A stretch of DNA of 16,361 bases from an uncultured Granulosicoccus sp. (GCA_938016235.1 CALLPU010000210.1:1-16361); one strand, 5' to 3'; counted from the stretch's first letter, positions 1 through 8,218 are shown. The notes: a model not told the origin generated them from the letters alone. Program-made: numbers and translations.

Positions 1-71
1 AAGAAGACGCCGAACACAAGCCGGAAGAATCCGTATGTTACATCTAAATAGCTGGTTGTAAAAAATACACT

Positions 72-110
72 CTCTCTATCTCTCTATCTCTCTATCTCTC
101 TATCTCTCTA
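72..110. repeat. Octanucleotide tandem repeat (CTCTCTAT) of about 4.9 copies
   Basis: Four perfect copies of the eight-base unit CTCTCTAT lie at 72-79, 80-87, 88-95 and 96-103, followed by a partial seventh-eighths copy ending at 110. The last three bases (108-110) are the TAG stop of the minus-strand kinase/phospho-lyase gene, so the array forms its immediate 3' untranslated region. Read on the minus strand every unit supplies another TAG, at spacing eight, so all three frames are closed. A run of six A (60-65) follows, giving a U-run in the minus transcript, but no strong hairpin precedes it. Arrays of this kind are prone to slippage; any effect here would be on RNA rather than on the protein. 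Confidence 0.9.
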
Positions 111-3100
111 AAGACTCAAGGCAACTGCTGTTTCTGCCAGTACGCCATCAAGGGTCTGTAGCAGCCAGTCAATATCGTCTCGCTCTATCGTCAAGGGGGG
201 ACGGATCTTCAATACGTTGTTGTCTGGCCCCTCCAATCCAGTGAGAATTCGATATTCGCGCAAGCGGTTTACCACATGGGCCGCTTGCGCCGTCGCTGGA
301 TGCCGAGTGTCTCGGTCGCTGACCAGCTCCACACCAATGAACAGACCCACTCCACGCACATCGCCTATCACGTCATGACGGTGTTTCAATTCTCCAAGAC
401 CTTTTAGCAACCGCTGTCCCATGACCTTTGCGTTTTCCTGCAAGCCTTCTGATTTGACGATATCCAGTACCGTTGCGCCGACACGGCAAGATAACGTTGA
501 TCCACCGAACGTGGAGAAGAACTCAGGGCCCTGCGCGAAAGCTTCAGCAACCTTACTGGTGGTTACCACCACACCTAACGGATGCCCATTTCCTATCGGC
601 TTACCCAATACCACAATATCCGGCACCACATTCTGATGTTCCATACCGTAGAAGTAGTCACCCAGCCTACCGAGCCCTGTCTGAACTTCATCGGCAATAC
701 AGATGCCGTCAGCTGCGCGAATTTTCTGGTAAACCTGGCTCAGATAACCTTGCGGAGGAATGATCTGCCCTCCAACACTGGGAAACGTCTCCGCGATGAA
801 GCCCGCCAGTTTGCCGCCTCTTTCCACGATATTTTGTAGTGCATCATCCACCTGACTGGCATAACACGTAGCCGTATCACACTCTCCGCGTCTGTATCGG
901 CCACGGTAGTCATCAGGTATATCCACCAGATGTACCCAGTCTGGCTGACCAACACCCCCCGGTGCATTGAACTTGTAGGCTGATATATCAATGGCTCCGG
1001 TCGTGTTCCCATGATAACCATGATCTGGCGTGATCATGTCTTTTCCGCCCGTGACCGCCCGCGCAAGTCGCAACGCAAGTTCATTGGCTTCCGAGCCGGA
1101 ATTCACGCAGTAGCAGACTGTCATTGCTTCGGGCATCGTTGCCAGAACCGACGCAGCAAATTCGGTTTGCACAGGATGCAGATAGCGGGTGTTGGTATTC
1201 AAGCGGTTTAGCTGCTTTGCAACAACCCGTTGTATGGCTGGATGCGCATGCCCGACATGAGGCACATTGTTGTATGCATCCAGATAGGCGCGGCCCCATT
1301 GATCAAACAAATGGTGTCTGTAGCCACGCAGCAGCAACAAGGGCTTGCGATAACTGAGCGTCAGGTTCTTCGCAAACCGAGCTTCCCGCTCAGACAGGAT
1401 TTCATCTGTACTGATAGGCCGGTGTTCCACAAGCGCGTTCGGCAGGTTAAGCAATGCCGCTGGATTTGGGCAGAGACTACACCACAGCTCTCTGTCATCC
1501 GGATCCGCTACCCCCGGCCAGTCGCTTCCCATACCGGTCACACTTAATGCCAATTGCAAATGCAGGTGCGGTGCCCACCCACCATTGCACTGCGGAGCAC
1601 CCAGGCGCCCAATCTGTGCGCCAGCATCAACAGCCTGGCCACGCGTCAGATGTTGACAACTATCGGGATCGAGGTGTCCATACAGACTGTAGAACAGATC
1701 ACCCTCGGTGCTCTCGTGCTCAATGACAACAAGCCCGCCATAATCCAGTCGAGCGGTACGATGCTCAATGGCTATTACAACACCGGGCAAAGCACTCAGC
1801 ACCTCCGTACCTGCCGGTGCGAATACATCGACTCCCAGATGCACACTACGCCGGTCACCCGCCTTGTAGGTGCTATGACAAAACGCACTGTCGGTGTAGA
1901 TCAATCGTGGCTCGGCATAGCCTCCAACTGATAGCGAATTGCCACCCAAAGCAAGCGCTTCAGCATCGGTTAAAACAAAAGGATTTTCAGGAATACACTC
2001 AGACTCAACCGACAACGAGACTGTCGACATTCCATCCATCGACATACCGAGCATGGGTCTCAGATGCCCTCGTTGTGCATTTAAAAATGCCAGCACTCGC
2101 TGCGCTCCCGGAACAACAGGCATCCCACAGGCCAGTCGTACCCGTTCAGTTAACCAGTGCGTGTGTATCGGCGATTCCAGAAACTCCCAGGCTGGTTTCT
2201 GGGAAACCCGCAGATAGGGATCGTCCGGGCGCTCCAGGGACAGGAGAGACGAGGTCACTACGCTGACGGCCAAACGTAATCGCAACAATGGAATCAAAAG
2301 ATCAATTTCTTCCTCTGTGAGCGCCTGCTGCTGGTGAAAACCCTTTACCAGAGATGCCAGGGCTTTCCCGGGCTGAGGGCTATCGAGCACCACATACGCA
2401 CCAGCGATTGCAACATCACAAATACGCGGCGCCGCACAAAGGTCTCCAAAGTCGATGATGCCGGCAACGTCGGGCTTTTCGCCCAACACCTGTTGCACGA
2501 CAACGTTATTGTCGTTCACATCATTGTGAATGGCGACAACAGGCAACCGCTCCAAACGGGGTTTACACTCTCGATAGTCTGCAAGGATACTGGCCAGCAG
2601 AACATCTCGCCCGTTCTCGGTGAACACATTCACGTGCTCGTCAATCCAGTCGGACTGCATCAGGTTCCAGGTGAACGGGCGATGCAGCTGCGGATGATCA
2701 AAGTTGACTAGTGCGCCCTGTAAACACGCGAGATGCGAGCCCAGTGCATGGTTCAGTGCGTTGCTATGAGGTGTGAATTGACTAAACAGCGTGCCGTCGA
2801 TAAACGATAGCACCCACAGTATCCGTTCAGCACCCGATTCATCAGCGATACGAATCGATGGTTCACCTGCCTGTGTATGCACAACCCTCGATACACGAAC
2901 GGCAGCGTCAACCTTGCGTACATGCGCCAGGGCCTGGCACTGCATATCCACGAAGGCAGGATCACAGCCTGCTCGCATGAGCTTGACCAGATAGCGTTGC
3001 CCATCAACCGAGCTTGCCGCCATGTTCAGGTCGAACTCCCCATCAAGGGGAGTCAGTCTTGCCTCTATTTTCCAGTGTTTCTCCAATGCCTGCAGGACAA

Positions 3101-3146
3101 TGGATTCATGAGCACTCAAATCACCATCCACCGATTGGCCGAACAC
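108..3146 (-). CDS. Trimodular APH-type kinase / M23 metallopeptidase-fold / class III PLP phospho-lyase (aminotransferase) fusion
   Basis: 1012 residues in three parts. Residues about 20-330 are an APH/choline-kinase fold: Lys55 in the ATP site, the catalytic loop HNDVNDNN (His207, Asp209, Asn214) and the DFG-like Asp232-Phe-Gly. Residues about 410-565 are an M23 (LytM/lysostaphin) fold with His436-x3-Asp440, His491 and His527-x-His529. Residues about 585-1012 are a class III aminotransferase fold with NSGSEANE (682-689), ADEVQTGLGR (818-827) and the PLP lysine Lys849 in GKPIGNGHPLG. The C-terminal part closely resembles, from memory, vertebrate ETNPPL (ethanolamine-phosphate phospho-lyase) and the 5-phosphohydroxylysine phospho-lyase. 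Those enzymes work with APH-family kinases, and kinase-lyase fusions are known in bacteria. Inferred reaction: ATP-dependent phosphorylation of an amino alcohol, then elimination of phosphate and ammonia to an aldehyde. No signal peptide, so cytosolic. Start is GTG; an in-frame GTG five codons later is possible. Last gene of the minus operon. Confidence 0.9.
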   Translation of the reverse strand: MFGQSVDGDLSAHESIVLQALEKHWKIEARLTPLDGEFDLNMAASSVDGQRYLVKLMRAGCDPAFVDMQCQALAHVRKVDAAVRVSRVVHTQAGEPSIRIADESGAERILWVLSFIDGTLFSQFTPHSNALNHALGSHLACLQGALVNFDHPQLHRPFTWNLMQSDWIDEHVNVFTENGRDVLLASILADYRECKPRLERLPVVAIHNDVNDNNVVVQQVLGEKPDVAGIIDFGDLCAAPRICDVAIAGAYVVLDSPQPGKALASLVKGFHQQQALTEEEIDLLIPLLRLRLAVSVVTSSLLSLERPDDPYLRVSQKPAWEFLESPIHTHWLTERVRLACGMPVVPGAQRVLAFLNAQRGHLRPMLGMSMDGMSTVSLSVESECIPENPFVLTDAEALALGGNSLSVGGYAEPRLIYTDSAFCHSTYKAGDRRSVHLGVDVFAPAGTEVLSALPGVVIAIEHRTARLDYGGLVVIEHESTEGDLFYSLYGHLDPDSCQHLTRGQAVDAGAQIGRLGAPQCNGGWAPHLHLQLALSVTGMGSDWPGVADPDDRELWCSLCPNPAALLNLPNALVEHRPISTDEILSEREARFAKNLTLSYRKPLLLLRGYRHHLFDQWGRAYLDAYNNVPHVGHAHPAIQRVVAKQLNRLNTNTRYLHPVQTEFAASVLATMPEAMTVCYCVNSGSEANELALRLARAVTGGKDMITPDHGYHGNTTGAIDISAYKFNAPGGVGQPDWVHLVDIPDDYRGRYRRGECDTATCYASQVDDALQNIVERGGKLAGFIAETFPSVGGQIIPPQGYLSQVYQKIRAADGICIADEVQTGLGRLGDYFYGMEHQNVVPDIVVLGKPIGNGHPLGVVVTTSKVAEAFAQGPEFFSTFGGSTLSCRVGATVLDIVKSEGLQENAKVMGQRLLKGLGELKHRHDVIGDVRGVGLFIGVELVSDRDTRHPATAQAAHVVNRLREYRILTGLEGPDNNVLKIRPPLTIERDDIDWLLQTLDGVLAETAVALSL

Positions 3147-3169
3147 TCACCCACTTTCTCGAAACACTG

Positions 3170-3216
3170 GCAGGCAAACTGTTCAGCAACGTTATCCCCG
3201 CTATCAGTCTGCCTGC
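3170..3216 (-). promoter_or_regulatory. Intercistronic stem-loop between acetamidase and kinase/phospho-lyase genes
   Basis: Inverted arms at 3170-3181 (GCAGGCAAACTG) and 3205-3216 (CAGTCTGCCTGC) are separated by 23 bases. In the minus-strand RNA all twelve positions pair, with one G-U wobble; in plus-strand RNA the same position is an A-C mismatch, so the structure favours the operon's coding sense. The first arm begins about ten bases after the acetamidase stop and the second ends 23 bases before the next GTG start. No run of U follows, so it does not look like an intrinsic terminator. An mRNA processing, stabilising or partial attenuation element is the likeliest role (inference). Confidence 0.6.
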
Positions 3217-3225
3217 GGCGCATGT

Positions 3226-4164
3226 TCAGCCCAGTACCGACTTGGGAAAATAGAACGAGACTGTCCAATTCGGCATGTCTACAATTTCACTGATACGCAG
3301 ATCACCACACACGCTACACAACATGTACGCGTCCACATCCGCCATATTGGTGCTGGCACAAATCCAATCGATCATGCCACTCACGGCATCGCGTGCAGCA
3401 CTCATGAGGTCGGGGCCAATGCCCGTCGTTACCTGATAGCCAGCAGCATCGAGATGCCTCGTAACAGGTCCGTCTGTCTCGAATCGCGGAAAGGCAAAGT
3501 TTGCACCCTTGATCAGATCCACTTTGATGTCAACAACCATGGGGCTCTCTATAGCCGTACCGCAGATTTCTCCGTCACCCTGTGCTGCGTGTGTATCACC
3601 CAGAGACAACAGGCCGCCCGCCACTTCCACGGGCAGATATAGCGTGGTTCCCACGGCATTGTCACGGATATCAAGATTGCCACCCACGCGCCGCGGAGGT
3701 ACCACCGAATGCTGTCCCGGCTCAGCCAGAGCCAGCCCCACGGTTCCACAGAACGGTTTCAAGGGTACTTGCCCACCCGGGCCGTATAGCGCCGGCGCCA
3801 GCGTGTTTTTATTGTATTCCCAAACGTGCAAACGGCTCTCGGTGAACTGCTCTGCGAGCAATCCAAACCCTGGAATGTTTGCCGTCCAACCCCAACCGGA
3901 AGGCTCGAAATGCAAAAACCGAATGGCGACGGCATCGCCGGGCTCCGCCCCTTCGATATAAACAGGACCGGTCACTGGATTGACGTTGTTGAAATCCAGA
4001 CGGTCAAGATCCTCCAGTGTGGATTGAGCCGACAATTGCCCACCGGATGAATCTATGGTTTCGATCTGAATGGTTTGTCCTGGTGATACGCTCAGCACCG
4101 GCTCAATGGCATTGTCCCAACCAATATGGTGCTGATGGCTATGAATAGTATGGTTGCAGTTCAC
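3226..4164 (-). CDS. Acetamidase/formamidase family protein (FmdA_AmdA)
   Basis: 312 residues, the usual size for bacterial members of this family, which hydrolyse formamide, acetamide or related short amides to ammonia and the acid in the cytoplasm. Visible family blocks: GPVYIEGAEPGD (66-77), PRRVGGNLDIRD (157-168), the metal/active-site region GDTHAAQGDGEICGTAIE (189-206) and the C-terminal CGDLRISEIVDMPN (286-299). The N-terminus is His-rich (His5, 8, 10, 12, 13) before the common GWD motif. Start is GTG with a good ribosome site GAGGTGA six bases upstream. It follows livM by 70 bases. In Methylophilus, formamidase FmdA is encoded with a branched-chain-type importer for amides and urea, so this pairing suggests the Liv-type system here imports an amide. 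The true substrate is not known. Confidence 0.93.
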   Translation of the reverse strand: MNCNHTIHSHQHHIGWDNAIEPVLSVSPGQTIQIETIDSSGGQLSAQSTLEDLDRLDFNNVNPVTGPVYIEGAEPGDAVAIRFLHFEPSGWGWTANIPGFGLLAEQFTESRLHVWEYNKNTLAPALYGPGGQVPLKPFCGTVGLALAEPGQHSVVPPRRVGGNLDIRDNAVGTTLYLPVEVAGGLLSLGDTHAAQGDGEICGTAIESPMVVDIKVDLIKGANFAFPRFETDGPVTRHLDAAGYQVTTGIGPDLMSAARDAVSGMIDWICASTNMADVDAYMLCSVCGDLRISEIVDMPNWTVSFYFPKSVLG

Positions 4165-4170
4165 GGCAGT

Positions 4171-4177
4171 TCACCTC
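4171..4177 (-). promoter_or_regulatory. Ribosome binding site fixing the GTG start of the acetamidase/formamidase
   Basis: On the minus strand GAGGTGA lies six bases before the GTG at 4164. It is the best Shine-Dalgarno match nearby and supports the GTG start, which keeps the His-rich N-terminus. Confidence 0.7.
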
Positions 4178-4234
4178 GTGATGTTGTTGTGGCGAGATAT
4201 GCACCTGGCAGGGCAAGCCCTTAGCGTGATCATG

Positions 4235-5275
4235 TCATCTTCGCCAGCGGTTGAACAACTGTTCAATTTCAGTATTGCCCGTTATACCGCTGGATCGAAA
4301 CGCCATGGTAACCACGATAACCACTCCCAGCATAATGCCGGACAGCCCGAGCAACTCAGGTAGCTTGATGCCCAGTAGCTCGGGTCCTGTTTCCAGATAA
4401 CGCACACCTTCAAGACCAAACGAAATCAGCAATGTACCCAGCACCGCACCGGTGACCGTTCGCATCCCACCGAGTATCAGCATTGCCACGGTCAAAAATA
4501 CATGGGTAAAGTAGAAAGGACGTGCGCTGATGGTTCCAAGAAAATACGCATAGCTGATTCCTGCCACGGCGAGGAATACTGAACCCAGCACCCAGGCAAT
4601 TAGCCTGACTCGATACACATTGACGCCCATGGATCGAGCACCCACTTCATCATCTGCGCTGGCGCGTAATTGAATGCCCCAATGAGATTCACGAAAAGCC
4701 CGCGCGACGAAAATGGCGCACACCGAAATGATCAGAATACTGTTGATATCAAACACCTGAGGAATACCGAAAAACGCCTGCTTGCCTTTAAAAATGTCTG
4801 TTCGATGAAGAAAAATGGAATGCACGATGACCAGCAAGGCCAGTGACACAATCGTGGCACCAATACCAGACAACCGCGTAATAATCAGACCCACCAGCCA
4901 GGCCAGCAACGCCGTTATGGCGATTGCAATGAAAGCCGAAACCCAGGGATCCAGAGCGAATGCGTTAAGCCCCCAGGGTGCCTGCGGCAGAGATATGGCC
5001 TTTATCTTGACAGGCGTTACACAGATGGCCGCCACATAAGCACCAATACCCATGAATGCACTGTGAGACAAATTGGTGATATTGGCATTGCCCATGAACA
5101 CCTGTAAGCCCAGCACAACCAGAAGATTGACGTAGGCTGCGTACACAATACGAAGCTGGTAGCGTTGTCCAAAATAGACCACCAGCAAACCCACTGCGAT
5201 CAGTAAACAGGACAACAGTAAAGAGCCAACCAGACCGCTACGCTGGTCGCGACTGATATAGGCAGACAGGCTCAC
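4235..5275 (-). CDS. livM: Branched-chain amino acid/amide-type ABC transporter permease LivM
   Basis: 346 residues of alternating hydrophobic segments, typical length for LivM, one of the two inner-membrane permeases of HAAT-family importers. A short cytoplasmic N-terminus precedes the first membrane segment (about 14-34). The EAA-type loop that contacts the ATPases is visible as RASADDEVGARSMGVNVYR near 205-223, and the conserved NLSHSAFMGIGAY block lies near 67-79. Start is GTG overlapping the livH stop (GTGA), with AGGGTGA at 5282-5288 as ribosome site; this implies translational coupling so that both permeases are made in equal amounts. The substrate is not visible from sequence; the downstream amidase gene hints at an amide, urea or amino acid. 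Confidence 0.95.
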   Translation of the reverse strand: MSLSAYISRDQRSGLVGSLLLSCLLIAVGLLVVYFGQRYQLRIVYAAYVNLLVVLGLQVFMGNANITNLSHSAFMGIGAYVAAICVTPVKIKAISLPQAPWGLNAFALDPWVSAFIAIAITALLAWLVGLIITRLSGIGATIVSLALLVIVHSIFLHRTDIFKGKQAFFGIPQVFDINSILIISVCAIFVARAFRESHWGIQLRASADDEVGARSMGVNVYRVRLIAWVLGSVFLAVAGISYAYFLGTISARPFYFTHVFLTVAMLILGGMRTVTGAVLGTLLISFGLEGVRYLETGPELLGIKLPELLGLSGIMLGVVIVVTMAFRSSGITGNTEIEQLFNRWRR

Positions 5276-6168
5276 AATTTGTCACCCTTCTCAACCGCAG
5301 GCGAAAGAATGCCATCGGGTCGCCAGACGAGAATCAGCGCGACGATGCCGAACACAAACGCCTCTTTCATCCCCCCATAGCTTTGCGGTAGCAGCACCAG
5401 CATACCTACCTCAATAGCGCCCAGCAGAAAACCGCCCAGCACAGCACCTGGCAAACTGCCAAAGCCACCCAGCACACAGGCCACGAACGCCTTGAGCACC
5501 GGATTGAACCCGAATGTTGGGTCGACACTGCCGCGCCTTGCCATGATGAAGATACAGGCAAGCCCTGCCAGCAACCCGGAGACGGCAAAGGCGACAGCCA
5601 CCACTCGATTTGCACGGATGCCCATCAGCCTCACCATTTCGAAGTCCAGTGACGCCGCACGCATGGCAATTCCAAACGAGCTCTTTTTCAAAAACACCAC
5701 AAGCAGACAAATAGCAATGGCCGTCGTAACAGTTTCGAATACCTGCAAGGTGGATATCTGCACACCCGCTACCTCGATAGGCCAGTTGAGAAAATACAGG
5801 TTGGTGATCGCTATAGGGCGTGGAGAGACCAGCAGCAGAAACAGGTTTTGCAAAATCATGCTCACGCCAAACGCGGTGAGCAGCCCGGTTGATGCATCGG
5901 CATAGCGAACAGGCCTGAAGGCAACACGCTCCAGCAGCACCGACGCCAGCACCGCCACCAGCAATGCACCCACAATGACAACAAAAGGATTGCCCGTGAG
6001 CAGTGACGTGATAGCAAACATGCTGTAACCACCGGCCGCAATGATTTCACCGTGCGCAAAATTCACCAGGCCCATGATCGAAAAAACAATGGCAAGCCCG
6101 AGTGCCAGTAACGCATATTCGGCACCGAAGCTCAGCGCATTCAACACTTGCTGTATGGCGTAGTCCAT
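5272..6168 (-). CDS. livH: Branched-chain amino acid/amide-type ABC transporter permease LivH
   Basis: 298 residues, hydrophobic throughout, matching LivH, the second inner-membrane permease of the importer. Family hallmarks are the VNFAHGE motif (residues 35-41) and an EAA-type cytoplasmic loop, MRAASLDFEMVRLMGI, near 170-185. The glycine-rich stretch VLGGFGSLPGAVLGG near 233-247 is also typical. It begins with ATG, 88 bases after livF, and its stop overlaps the livM start by four bases. With LivM it would form the translocation pore, driven by LivF and LivG and fed by the periplasmic binding protein encoded just upstream. Confidence 0.95.
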   Translation of the reverse strand: MDYAIQQVLNALSFGAEYALLALGLAIVFSIMGLVNFAHGEIIAAGGYSMFAITSLLTGNPFVVIVGALLVAVLASVLLERVAFRPVRYADASTGLLTAFGVSMILQNLFLLLVSPRPIAITNLYFLNWPIEVAGVQISTLQVFETVTTAIAICLLVVFLKKSSFGIAMRAASLDFEMVRLMGIRANRVVAVAFAVSGLLAGLACIFIMARRGSVDPTFGFNPVLKAFVACVLGGFGSLPGAVLGGFLLGAIEVGMLVLLPQSYGGMKEAFVFGIVALILVWRPDGILSPAVEKGDKL

Positions 6169-6203
6169 CAGCTACCGTTCCCCGAAGAGTGCTCCAGCCA
6201 ATT

Positions 6204-6231
6204 GCACATTCCGAGCTCAGTACGGTTGTGC
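6204..6231 (-). promoter_or_regulatory. Small imperfect stem-loop between livF and livH
   Basis: In the 88-base livF-livH gap, GCACA and CCG on one side pair with CGG and TGTGC on the other (5 + 3 pairs, a small internal bulge, nine-base loop). It lies inside the presumed operon transcript and has no following T-run. It may only be a spacer structure; an mRNA stability role is possible. Confidence 0.35.
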
Positions 6232-6256
6232 CGCTGATGGAAAATCCTTGAACCTG

Positions 6257-6967
6257 TCATGTGTGGTTGATTCCGGTCAGAGTCGACATCGACGCACCCT
6301 GACGACTCAGTGTTTCACGATCGCCTTCGCTCATCAGGTTGCCACTGTTCAGCATATAGCCATAGTCTGCCAACTGGAGTGCATCCCGGACGTTTTGCTC
6401 AACCAGCAGGATAGTCATGCCCTGCGCCTTCAGGCTATCTATCAAGGCGAATATCTGCTTGCAGATCAGCGGTGCAAGACCCAGGCTGGGTTCATCGAGC
6501 AGTAGTATGCGCGGCTTGCTCATCAGAGCCCTCGCAATCGTCAACATTTGCTGCTCGCCCCCGGACAGAGTGCCGGCCGCTTGATCGCTGCGCTCGTGCA
6601 GCACCGGAAACGTGGAGAACCAATAGTCGATATCACTAGCTACACCCGGACGGTCGGTTCGTGTTGCTGCGCCAATCAACAGGTTCTCACGCACACTCAA
6701 ATTACTGAATATGCGGCGCCCCTCAGGTGCCAGCGCAATACCCAGTCGCTGTCGCTCTTCAATAGACAGCCCCTCCAGATCATGTCCGTTGAACGTTATC
6801 TGGCCACGACTACTGGCGACACCGGCAATAGCCGACAACGTAGAGGTCTTACCCGCACCATTTGGTCCGAGTAAAACCACACATTGTCCTTCCGATACCG
6901 ACACGCTCAGCCCGTGCACCGCTTCAATGGGACCGTGATAAACGCGCACGTTGTGCAGCTCAAGCAT
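6257..6967 (-). CDS. livF: Branched-chain amino acid/amide-type ABC transporter ATP-binding protein LivF
   Basis: 236 residues, the standard LivF size. Walker A GPNGAGKT at 34-41, ABC signature LSGGEQ at 134-139, Walker B ILLLDEP at 154-160. The LVEQN sequence (188-192), where other ATPases carry the H-loop histidine, is characteristic of LivF rather than LivG. It would sit on the cytoplasmic face and power the LivH-LivM pore together with LivG. It starts with ATG, 44 bases after the binding-protein gene, without a strong ribosome site. The LivF-LivG assignment is firm at the family level; the transported compound is not. Confidence 0.95.
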   Translation of the reverse strand: MLELHNVRVYHGPIEAVHGLSVSVSEGQCVVLLGPNGAGKTSTLSAIAGVASSRGQITFNGHDLEGLSIEERQRLGIALAPEGRRIFSNLSVRENLLIGAATRTDRPGVASDIDYWFSTFPVLHERSDQAAGTLSGGEQQMLTIARALMSKPRILLLDEPSLGLAPLICKQIFALIDSLKAQGMTILLVEQNVRDALQLADYGYMLNSGNLMSEGDRETLSRQGASMSTLTGINHT

Positions 6968-7011
6968 GGCTGGTCAGTCGCTACGATTTGCCTGCGCGCC
7001 CTGCTTCCCGA

Positions 7012-8211
7012 TCAGTTCCAATCGGTGGGTACACCATCAGGAACCTCATTGGACAGTAAAACGCGTTTGCCGTCCTTGAAGCCGATCACCGGTCCCGTGC
7101 GCTGTGCGTATGATTGATGCTCCTTGAACGACACATTCTCTACCGTCTTGGCTGAGATGCTGTCCGCTGCCCGCATGGCCTCCCGAACCGCTACTGGATC
7201 AACACTGCCAGCCTGTTCAACACCGTGCGCAATAGCCATGACAATGTCAGAGCCCAATGCTGGAAACAACCCTGCCACTTCTATGTCCATGGCGTTACAT
7301 TCGGCAATGAATGCCGCCATGGCGCTATCAGCATGCGAAGGTGCCAGGGTTGCAAAAACGACCTTGTCAAGGACAGCAGCATCTCCTTCGCCGATGGCAT
7401 CCAGTGACGGATCATCCAGGCCATCGGACCCGATAACCCAGGCATCGATACCAGCAGTTCGCATCTGGCGAATCAGAACACCCACATCCGGCATCACTGA
7501 AGAGATGTAGACGGCATCCGGTTGTGGATCCAGTTTTTTCAGCTCGGCAATCTGAGGTGACCAGTCTGAGGTACCGAAACTGAAGTTCAATGACGATAAT
7601 ACGGTACCGCCACCAGCCTCTATCACATCACCGAACCAGACAGGTGTCCTTGCAGACCAGGATCCTCCCTCATCAGAGGTAAACAGCACAACATTCTTGA
7701 CGCCATTTTCCAACGCGAAATTGGCCCCTGCGGTTGCCGTAAAGGGATCGGGCGATACATTGGTAATAAAGTTGTCAACAATGCCGGCATGCATCTCCAC
7801 TTGCGTACTTTGCGCCTGTATGACAGTGGCACCGTAGCTGGCAGCGAGCTGGGCTACGGGTATCATGGTGTCTGAAAAGGGAATGGTCGAAATGGTAATG
7901 GCACCCTCTTCCAGAAACTTCTCCGAGATCGAGATAGCTGCCTGAGAGTCCGACCCTACATCCTGTACGAGGACTTCGAACATCTTGCCATCAACGCCGC
8001 CGTCTCGGTTGATCATCTCTGCCATGCAACGCGCGCCCTGGACAGATGTGTAAGGGGCGTATTCACCTGTCAGCGGTACGGCAAATCCTATCTTGATGGT
8101 GTCGGCTGCCATTGCTGATCCGCCTGCAAGGGCAGTTGCCAATATTCCGGTGATGGCACACCCGCTCGCTACCTGAAATATTTTCATCGTCTTGTTTATT
8201 CCTTTACTCAT
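7012..8211 (-). CDS. Periplasmic substrate-binding protein of the Liv-type ABC transporter (Peripla_BP_6)
   Basis: 399 residues from the chosen ATG. A Sec signal peptide is clear: basic Lys3, Lys7 and Lys10, a hydrophobic core (about 11-30), and a likely cut after SAMA or AMAA near 35-36. The mature part begins with DTIKIGFAVPLTGEY, the usual opening of type I binding proteins of the Leu/Ile/Val, amide and urea group. An in-frame ATG 13 codons upstream exists, but the ATG at 8211 has AGAGGA seven bases before it and puts the signal peptide at the true N-terminus. The gene sits between livG and livF, splitting the two ATPases. It would capture the substrate in the periplasm; ligand identity cannot be predicted from what I can see. 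Confidence 0.93.
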   Translation of the reverse strand: MSKGINKTMKIFQVASGCAITGILATALAGGSAMAADTIKIGFAVPLTGEYAPYTSVQGARCMAEMINRDGGVDGKMFEVLVQDVGSDSQAAISISEKFLEEGAITISTIPFSDTMIPVAQLAASYGATVIQAQSTQVEMHAGIVDNFITNVSPDPFTATAGANFALENGVKNVVLFTSDEGGSWSARTPVWFGDVIEAGGGTVLSSLNFSFGTSDWSPQIAELKKLDPQPDAVYISSVMPDVGVLIRQMRTAGIDAWVIGSDGLDDPSLDAIGEGDAAVLDKVVFATLAPSHADSAMAAFIAECNAMDIEVAGLFPALGSDIVMAIAHGVEQAGSVDPVAVREAMRAADSISAKTVENVSFKEHQSYAQRTGPVIGFKDGKRVLLSNEVPDGVPTDWN

Positions 8212-8218
8212 TACAATA

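Noticed and set aside
1..47. Open frame at the left edge ending in TAA at 45-47 (EDAEHKPEESVCYI) as the tail of an upstream plus-strand gene
   Set aside because: At least two other frames are also open for a similar length over these few bases, and no family can be recognised, so I cannot tell which is real.
72..110. Octanucleotide array as a CRISPR or phase-variable coding switch
   Set aside because: Units are directly adjacent with no spacers, and the array lies after the stop codon with stops in all frames, so it cannot switch a reading frame of the gene it follows.
421..3293. Many plus-strand open frames of 60-150 codons opposite the fusion gene
   Set aside because: They lie fully opposite a well-supported protein with intact motifs, show no recognisable domains, and have compositions expected of shadow frames.
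4210..4221. Small inverted repeat AGGGC-AA-GCCCT between livM and the acetamidase gene as a terminator
   Set aside because: Only a five-pair stem with a minimal loop and no T-run; the downstream gene belongs to the same presumed operon.
8150..8165. Possible lipobox (ASGC) in the signal peptide of the Liv-type binding protein
   Set aside because: The cysteine is in the middle of the hydrophobic core, too early for lipoprotein cleavage, and a good signal peptidase I site follows at AMAA.
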